A stretch of 64,000 nucleotides of DNA from Eleginops maclovinus (Eukaryota > Chordata > Actinopteri > Perciformes > Eleginopidae): positions 18,130,600 through 18,194,599 of the forward strand of contig NC_086370.1 in the NCBI RefSeq assembly GCF_036324505.1, written 5' to 3'. This document shows positions 56,201 to 64,000 of this stretch, piece after piece. Numbering within the stretch: the first letter of the stretch is position 1; each line of letters begins with the position of its first letter. A model generated the notes under the pieces. It ran no database searches and was not told the origin of the DNA. It saw only the letters and a program-made list of their open reading frames with translations. Made by a program: the position numbers and the translations under genes.

Positions 56201-59200
56201 GACCTATGATTACCTCGCAGACACGGCTTTTGATAACATGAGGCCTCTTGTTTCTGTGGGACAGTCTGTTGTGTTGGCAGGCGTGATCTGTTTTGCTTGG
56301 CATTTTTGTACCAACCCTGTTGTCTTTTTAACGTCAGGTGAATCGTAACGCTGCACTATATCCATCCCTTATGATATGCTAATTAAATCATTTATGTCAC
56401 ATGTGTTGTTTTCCAGACAACATCACAGGAATAGTTGAGCTGTGTAACATCCACCTCATTCCACACTTAGGTCAAATGAACGTGGCACATCCATTGCTCT
56501 TCCTGATGCTGTGAACCGGTTAATATTTATCATAAAGCCCAATATATGTGAAGTTGCTGGGCTCCTATACCTGAGCAAAGCAGTATTAGCTGTGTGATAA
56601 ACAATGCTTCACTATTTGATAAATAATCCAAGAGAAACAAAGACAGAGCTATGAAACTTTTATGCCCTGTGCCGCATTGGCTCTTTCTCCTGCTGAATAC
56701 CAGACATAACTCGGGTAGCATGCGGAATCTCAATATCTCTCGATTTCTTTCAATCTGTTTTGCCCTCACTAGGTCTGTCTCTTTTCAAATATGTTAAAAT
56801 GACTTTTTCGCTCTAGTGCTAGTCCTGCTTTGAATGTTTGTTTATATTAAATATACATTTTCCTCTCTGCATGCTTCGGAGATATTTTCAGTTTGCCAAC
56901 AGGTTGTTGTGCACCCACACTTTTACAGTCTTGATATTCTTCCCCTGCCAGTTAATAAAGATGCTATTTTTAAGCGTGTGTCTCAAGTGCACAGGAAGCA
57001 GAAGAAAACTGTCCAAACAGAAAAGAAAAAACACACCATTTTTGGAGGATATCTAATAGGCATGTGATACAGATTGTTTCTTAATTGGGGATTTCTTTTG
57101 TGTGTGTAGTAATTTGTGTGACCATCTGGTTAAAATAAAAGAAACAGACCTCGGAGATACATCACTTTGCTGTCTTAATATAATTCATTACATCCTTCCA
57201 CAAACATACTGGACTGTAACAATCTCTAATTCTTATTATCTCTTGAGTTTATCTGCACAATTAATCAGAATTGTATCAAAATTGCAATTTCTACATATTC
57301 AAGTCATACTCTACAGTACTCAACATATCATTGGTTGGTACAGATCCTCTTAAGAAAACCCAGTATAGTCATTTTAAATATATCTTTCTATCATAATAAG
57401 AATACTGATGCAAAATAATCAATCCCTCCAACACCGTGAATCATATCACAATGGCAGTTTGTGTCAAATTCATTGAAATTTGTTATTTTTTCTGAACCAT
57501 GCAGGTCGCATTTTTAGCCAGTTCTGATAGCCATGTTTATTGCTCTTCAGATTTTCATTGTTGAAAGGAAGAAATGCAATCTACTGCAGCCTATCCATAT
57601 GTGTTTGGATGATTGCAATGGATGTGCTGTGCAGCCGTAGATTTGGAGCTTGAGAGTGAGTTGTAATCACTTGACTGTGCAGGGGTTATTTTATTTCACA
57701 CTATAGAGGCACGGATGGACATTTTATCCATGTTTAGGTTGGTCCACTACTTGAGCCAGACTGAAATATGGCAATAACATATTGGATGCATACATACAAG
57801 TATTCCTGGTGTCCATTGGTGATTTCCTGACCTTTTTCTTCCAACGCCACCATAACATTCACATGTTTTGTGGAAGGTTGGTCATTAATGTTTCATCTTG
57901 ACATTTAGTATTACGTAGTCATGACCCCCTTGGGAAGAATTGTAATAACTTTGGAGATCCTTTAACTTGTTAAATCATCAACTTCAATGTAATTCTAAGA
58001 TATTTTCAGCATCCTCTCCACTGCTTTTTTTCTTATTCCAAAAGGTCAATTTGAAACCAACCACAACCTCTCAGTAAGACATGGTCCACACATGCAGGTT
58101 TTAATGCCATTTCATCCTCACACTAAATGATGAACCAAGGCACAACAATTCTGTGCTAATGAGAAAAAAGCAGGTTTGGTTAAGACATTTTTTCTGATCT
58201 GAAGAAAACAACTCCCATGTCCCCATGTCACTTTTTGACACCACTAAACTTTGTCTTGTGCCATTGGTTTGATAAAGAGACTCCTATCTGCAGAAAATTA
58301 CATAAAGTGGGAGAAAGAAAAATACAAAAGAAAACAGTTTTACCGTCTCTGGCCTCCCCCTAATTTCTCATTGTCTCTCTGTTTTTGTGCTCTCTCTGTT
58401 TCCACTTTCTTTGTGAAATGATTGTCTTCACTGACTCATGAATTTAATGTATAAATATCAATTAAATTATTGTGCAAACAGTAAGACTTTTTCAGATAAG
58501 AAACAAAAACAATTTTAACGATTTAACCACACCTGCATTCGGACTCCAGGTCTGGAATTGTCTAAGCACTTAAACCATCAGTCCACCTCTTTGATCCAGA
58601 TGATGATATGGAATTTGGCCTAGACATTCATGTGCCCCTAAAATATAACTAGGAATAACTTCGATGCTCTTCTGAAGGAATAAGTCAACGCCAAAAGTAT
58701 CATGCAGTTGATACCAATTTGTTCCACTTGCTTGCTTAATCCAAAAAAGGATAATGATCACAGTTCTTCCAACACAAAGTTTCGCCTCTCGCTCAGCAGA
58801 AGAAATACATTCCCATGCAAATTAGCAGCATTCTGGCAACCTATGGGGATTTTTTGAGGAGCAATTATTTTTCTCCAGAAAGAGTTGGTTTGTTTCCACT
58901 TATAAACCAGTTGCAACAAAGTGAAACAGAGGAGGCTTGTTATCAAACTCATTTAATCTTTGAAAGTCTGTGAAAAAGAAAAGTCCGACATGTTACAGTA
59001 CACACACTACTGACGGGTAGAGTTACTTCATGTTGGATTGCCAAAGATTTTCAAAACTACATTTCAAATGTTCACACCCTCAGGCAACCATAAGAATAAA
59101 AACATATGGATTCAAAAGGGGCTCACTTTCGGGTTCATATTTGTATTTTGTGCCTCTACTGTGACATGTTTACATGCTTTAAGGTTCAAAAAGCTCTTTA

Positions 59201-61544
59201 TTTTTCTCATACTGTCTGAAACCAGGTCTCAATCTGTTCTGCTCGGCTGGCTCTGTTGTGATTTGGATGTCCAGCCCCTAAGCCTATCATGTACAATGTG
59301 TTGGAGCGCTAGTAAATAGAAGCAAGAGTGATACATAGGGATGTCATTCAATTCAATGTTACGAAAGTTAACAAAGGAAGCTTATGAGAAGTTTTAGGCA
59401 GGAAGGGAGTGTGTGGGAGACAAACTCCCTCTTTACAGAGCATTTACATGTACACAACCCTATATAACACACTACAGGAAAGAGAAAATCCACAATAGGG
59501 CCTCTATTATATTAAAATGTTTTAAAGAACAACTTCAAACTGATGTGTTAACCCAAATCACACTTGGATATATAAAAACGTTGCTTACATGTCTGTTTTC
59601 CTTCAGCTCTCCACCTCTGACAGAAACTCAGAGCCTGGTCAGCACACCCACAAGGTTTAAAACCAAGTTGTTGTTTACCGAGAGGCAGCCAACACACTGG
59701 GCACAGAGTAAACAGCCTCAGTCATCCACCGCTCAAAGGAAAAAGAGATGCAACCACAGAATAAACTCCAGAGCACCAGTGAACATGTTGCACTTGTCAG
59801 AGTCATTTCCACTCAGATTTTGTTTCCACTAGACATTTCCCTTGCGGTAAAACAGGAATCCGACTTTTGGGTGAGGAAATAATTAAAATAACTGCACCAT
59901 CAAACGATCGGCCCTGGGCTCTGAAATATTCCCATACAATCAAAGTAATGGAATACTCTAATGTTGAGTTTTAACTTGCTCAGTAATTCACACATAGGGG
60001 GAAGTGATTGATGGTCTCCCTGTTTTTTCAAAGGGGAAATTAAATATATGAGAAGACATTTGTCACACTGGGAGTCATATAATATTAACTAATGTTTCTG
60101 TCAAAGAAATCCCATTTTCTTGTATGAATCTTGTGTACTTCCCTTCCTGCTTTAACAAGACAGTAATATCTGTTTATGTGTCATGAATATTCATCAGTTA
60201 GGGAATTTACACATATTTACAGTCAGCTCTCGGGTTATTGTCAGCTATCTTCAGAAAAACGTCTAATTAAGTGTCATGTAAATGAGATAATGTAAACACT
60301 GCACATTGAGGTTAACAGATAGTTTTCACTTATGGAAATAATTTTTCTTGTAGTGAGATTTTGCATGACAAACACCGGGAAAGGACTACTGCAACGGGAT
60401 GAACGAAGTACTCCAAAACTGATGTGTCCTTGTGTTCAAAGTTATCAAATAAAAAGCCGGACAAAAAGTGAAAAATTAAAGTGAGGCCGACAACTTGTGA
60501 TCATGTTTTTATTTCACCTGTTGTTGAATCCTCTTTTATATTATTAATAAAACTGCTCTCTAGTGCTTTGGTTTCTGCAGGCTATTGGATATTGAAATAG
60601 AGTTAATTATTGAACCTTAGAGTGAGCCGCTTGATGTATTTGGTATTCATAAATCAGTCAAGTGTTCAACCATGTAAGGGACCACATCAGTACAAAAACT
60701 GCTGTACACTGTGTTATTGCAAGTCAAAACGTTCTGAACATTGAATGTAAATGCAACGCCAGCAGTCGAGGATATCATTTAGTTTGTTGAATGTGTAGCT
60801 AGTGATAAATATCTTGTCTGTAGTTTGGTTTTTACATTTTTAAAATGTACAGCTTCAGGAATTATCACACCAAATATGGTAATAAAAGAAAAACCTATAC
60901 ATAATACACCAGTACGCATAATGCACACCAGTACATCTTGGTAATATACAGAAAATAATTGAAAACGCTACAATTTTAAACAAAAAATGTTATTTCTAAA
61001 TGTAACAACATTTGAGTATTTTGTACCAGAATTGCCCTTTATGGAGAAAGCAAGAAAGAAAGATATTTAGATCTACTGTTCTGTGTTTTGCAGATTCCAC
61101 TCACCATGATCCTAGTTCCTCTGTTGTCTGAATTGGTAAAACGCCATAGGGAGAAAGTCTTCATTCTAGTTTCCCTGAGAATACTGTCAACTTGGGGCTT
61201 CAGTAGGCCAGATACAAATCAAAATATTTATTACAAGAAGTCAGAGGAGATGTTTGTATGTTTGAGAATGTATCCCAGCTGACAAATTGTGTTAAGGAGA
61301 CAGAAGTTCTATAAATAATTGGTACACTGTTCCGCCTTGTAGTGCAAAATGCAGTACGCAGACGGCATATGAGTAATAGACTTAGGCAGACGTAGCTCGA
61401 ATATTATTCTCAGAGAGTGTGGCAGTAGTGGTCACTCTGTTTGAAGGACGGAACAGAAATATATTTCCAGGTAAGTCAAATGACAAAACACTGCAATAGG
61501 GACACACCCTTGCTCTGTAAAACTTGCAAAGACATGTGCAATCA
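50232..61544. other. intergenic sequence, no gene recognised
   Basis: AT-rich throughout. A short stretch at about 53020-53110 looks like a fragment of a common teleost interspersed repeat. No open frame here (longest 59413-59832, 139 codons) shows a recognisable domain, convincing splice sites or coding-like composition. Confidence 0.65.
53025..53108. repeat. fragment of a common teleost interspersed repeat
   Basis: The stretch contains accatgaacgcctaaacaaa and aatgtcatggcaatcccttc, then aatacttgttgagatatttc. This combination (…CATGGCAATCC…TTGTTGAGATATTTCA…) is one I recall as recurring across many teleost genomes as a repeat fragment. Identification is from memory only; limits and class (LINE tail or MITE) are uncertain. 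Confidence 0.45.
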
Positions 61545-61594
61545 GACAAACACACAGACACACAGACACACAGACACACAGACACACACACACG
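61545..61594. repeat. (CACAGA)n/(CA)n microsatellite
   Basis: Tandem cacaga units grading into CA dinucleotides. The open frames over it are repeat artefacts. Confidence 0.9.
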
Positions 61595-61719
61595 AGATAG
61601 ACATCACAAGTTTCAAATGACTCATTACTACTAGCCCAACTTCAAGTTGTCTGCATTTCAAGTCTGTGCTGACATTGTGATTCAGCCTGTCCTCTACAGA
61701 GCAGAGAAGAGTTGAACAG

Positions 61720-61720
<1 letters not shown>

Positions 61721-61768
<48 letters not shown>

Positions 61769-61779
61769 TATGTGTGTAT

Positions 61780-61853
<74 letters not shown>

Positions 61854-61867
61854 GTCCGTCCGTCCGT
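61721..61867. repeat. compound (TG)n plus (TCCG)n microsatellite
   Basis: About 130 bp of TG dinucleotides, with TATG/TGTA variants in the middle (61760-61785), run directly into four TCCG tetranucleotides (61851-61866). Long alternating purine-pyrimidine tracts of this kind can adopt Z-DNA. Open frames of CVCV or HTHT type across it are artefacts. Confidence 0.97.
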
Positions 61868-62670
61868 AAAGGACAGGGGGTAGAGGGTGTGCTTCAATCC
61901 CAAGTGGCTTCAGTTCCATAGCAGCACGCAAGTTGTGCCAGCAGGGAAGAACTAAACTGTGTGCAAGCTTCAGTAGCTGCTGTGCCAAATGAATTCAAAG
62001 CGGGTTTAAGGTGAATAATGAGTGTCAAACTAGGAGTCTGCTCAGATCTGCTGTTAACATTCTGCATTCACAGAGTAGGCGCTAAAGAAACCCCATTGCC
62101 TGCACTGACACCTTTCCCTTTTCAATGAAAGCCCCAGAGATGTGAATGAATAAAGGACAAAACATGTAAAACTATATTCTCTTTGTTAATTGCTTATTGG
62201 TGAAACTTATTATGTAATGACATTTGGAAATTAGCATCAAAAAGAACAACATATTAACAGGATTTCTGTTATGCATTCATATTCCCAAAGAGAAACTGTC
62301 TCTACTTTAAAAATAAGTGGTATAAGAAACCCATAATTTGCATTTGATCCATCAGACATTTTTCAGGTGTGCTTGTGTGAATTCTTGAGGCCAAACCGGT
62401 GTTTAATGTAAACAAACACGGCTATATTTACATTCAGTGTTTCCAAGCACAACACACACTATGAATGTGAATAGGACATCTTTGAATGGATTTTCTATGC
62501 ATAAAACATTGTAGCATATCTGAAACCGAGCTTGTTTAGAACCATGTTCAAGGCTAGGACATCTTTCTCTGCCCTACCAGACTGAACTGCGCTTTTATCC
62601 TTAAATATTCTGGAGCAGATGTCTTTACTATTTCTGGTTATTTTAGATATTCGCAATTACAAAGTCACAC
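61868..62670. other. intergenic spacer
   Basis: AT-rich sequence with no recognised feature. Confidence 0.6.
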
Positions 62671-62942
62671 TATGGAGCAAGAATTGGGTTAATATTCGAG
62701 CGCGCAAAACAAGCTATACTCACGAGTGAAAAATGTGCTTTTACGCGCGCATAAAATGACCCTGGCACGAAGATTAAATCACCCGAGCAGGCTATAGGGG
62801 TTATTTGGGTAAAACCGCGAGCAAGCGCATCATCTGTTTAATCTGTGCGCCAGGGTCATTTTATGAGCGTTCCAAAGCGAATGTTTTGCTCGTGAGTAGC
62901 TTGTTTTGCGCGCTTGAATATTGACCCAATTCCGGCTCCATA
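62671..62942. mobile_element. foldback MITE, 272 bp, CpG-rich, about 105-bp inverted arms
   Basis: The left arm 62671-62778 starts tatggagcaagaattgggtt and ends gattaaa. The right arm 62838-62942 is its imperfect inverse: both share aatattc-aagcgcgcaaaacaagct, ctcacgag, cataaaatgaccctggc and gattaaa. The outermost 8 bp (TATGGAGC/GCTCCATA) are perfectly inverted, and cacac flanks both ends, a possible short target duplication partly confounded by CA-rich flank. The loop is about 59 bp. It has no coding capacity. It stands out by GCGCGC motifs in an otherwise CpG-poor region. Superfamily not recognised. Confidence 0.85.
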
Positions 62943-63342
62943 CACACACCTAGTTTGAATTCCATTTAAGTAAATCTGATGGTAGACTCCAAACAGCTTA
63001 AACCTGTCGCTTAAAATGATCTTCTGCTTGACTCAAAAATTGTGATTTGGCCTGGCATTGTCCTCCACTCAATGAATCCGATAATTAAGTAATTGCACAG
63101 AGTTCATAAAAAGCCTGCAGAGAGTTCTGTCACAGCACACTGAAGAGGGCGACCTGCCAAACGCTCGTGCTCTGGTGCCACTGTGCTATTTATAAATGTG
63201 TTGAAACAGTTTTTAATGCCTCAGCATCTTTGAGAGTTTGGACCTCCCACTAAAGTTCAGTTTCCTCCAGCTCAAGCAGAGAAACACAAGATGTCAGGTG
63301 AGAACGGTTTAGGTCTGTGTCATCCTCCTCATATTCTCTCTC

Positions 63343-63377
<35 letters not shown>

Positions 63378-64000
63378 CTGACCAGTTTGTTCACTGTGAG
63401 GCTCCTGTCGCGCTGCCCACGGCAGGGCAGATGTCCCTTCATATGGACAAAGCCAGAGAGAGGAAATGGCTAAAATCTCATTAGCAAATTACTACATCAG
63501 TTCATCAGCATCCACATCACGGAGCAGCCTCAGGCTCTTCCTCCCACTCCCCATCAACAGCTTTCACCCTCATTCAGGAACCTTTGTCCTAGCGCTTCGT
63601 AGGAAAAAAGGAGGTACAAAAACAGCACATAAATCTGAATCAAAGCGACAGGACCTTTCTGCTTATATTCGGAAATTCCCTCTCTTATTATGACAGGTGT
63701 CTTTATTTTTTCTACCTTGTGTGCACGCTGCTCTCTCTTTGCATTTTTGTAAAACTGACTCCATGCAGTGTTTGGCTCTACGTCCTATAAAGGGGAAACA
63801 GAAGTTTCATGCCTTTCGTATTTAATCTTGATTCTGTGCTGAATTCAAGATTCTGTAGTGCATACACTCAGAAAAAATACTGTCGTTTTTAACATCCATG
63901 TGACTGTGAAGGCAAAATTCACTATGTATTTCTTAGCACCTGCACAACAGTCCATTATCCATCAATGACATGAAAGTTGTTTTGCAAAAAAGGGAAATGT
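62943..64000. other. intergenic sequence to window end
   Basis: It contains a (AC)n microsatellite at 63345-63374 and no recognised exon. A lone ATGTCAG followed by gtgaga at 63291 is discussed under rejected items. Confidence 0.55.
63345..63374. repeat. (AC)n microsatellite, about 30 bp
   Basis: Uninterrupted AC dinucleotides preceded by a CT-rich stretch. Confidence 0.95.

Noticed and set aside
59413..59832. 139-codon plus-strand frame in the downstream intergenic region
   Set aside because: No recognisable family, low-complexity and AT-rich codon use, no promoter or poly(A) context.
61542..61988. 148-codon minus-strand frame with HTHTHT repeats
   Set aside because: It is generated by the (TG)n microsatellite; the flanks show no domain or splice structure.
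63280..63300. Possible first coding exon: ATGTCAG immediately followed by donor-like gtgaga
   Set aside because: Only two codons and one base, with no CpG-island promoter and no downstream exon in the window; too weak to call a gene.

Overview
The window is vertebrate genomic DNA, almost certainly from a ray-finned (probably percomorph) teleost. It is AT-rich with sparse, short, GC-rich exons bounded by GT/AG. It carries fish-type repeats: an intact Tc1/mariner element, hAT and other MITEs, a LINE fragment antisense to the gene, and long (TG)n and (ATGG)n arrays. There are no bacterial-style operons, CRISPR arrays or recognisable RNA genes.

One protein-coding host gene was recognised, on the + strand: the 3' two-thirds of grid1, encoding ionotropic glutamate receptor delta-1 (GluD1). 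Twelve coding exons lie between 5834 and 46951. They encode, in order, the second half of the amino-terminal domain (exons 1-4), the S1 half of the ligand-binding domain (5-7), M1 and the M2 re-entrant loop (7), M3 (8), the S2 half (9-11), M4 (11) and the cytoplasmic tail ending in the PDZ ligand GTSI (12). About 235 N-terminal residues, including the signal peptide, must lie on exons upstream of base 1. Whether this is the grid1a or grid1b teleost paralogue cannot be decided here. The 3' UTR follows 46951, with several AATAAA signals.

Three points in the gene stand out. Exon 10 (40779-40944) is one base short of the family length: a base is missing after 40816, which breaks the S2 frame and gives a stop at 40836-40838. 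Exon 11 has a weak donor, and the frame stays open for 76 more GC-rich codons (43391-43621), giving a proline-rich tail that ends in YTQL, itself a class I PDZ-ligand pattern. The canonical M3 motif reads SYTANLAAY instead of SYTANLAAF.

The introns hold an apparently intact, young Tc1/mariner transposon (35901-37505; 340-aa transposase with D153, D244 and E279; 157-bp TIRs differing at 3 positions) in the same orientation as the gene. They also hold a 304-bp ATGG array, a degraded antisense LINE ORF2 piece and two MITEs. Downstream of grid1, 47286-64000 shows no recognisable exon. It contains a 545-bp hAT MITE with TSD, a 272-bp CpG-rich foldback MITE and microsatellites.
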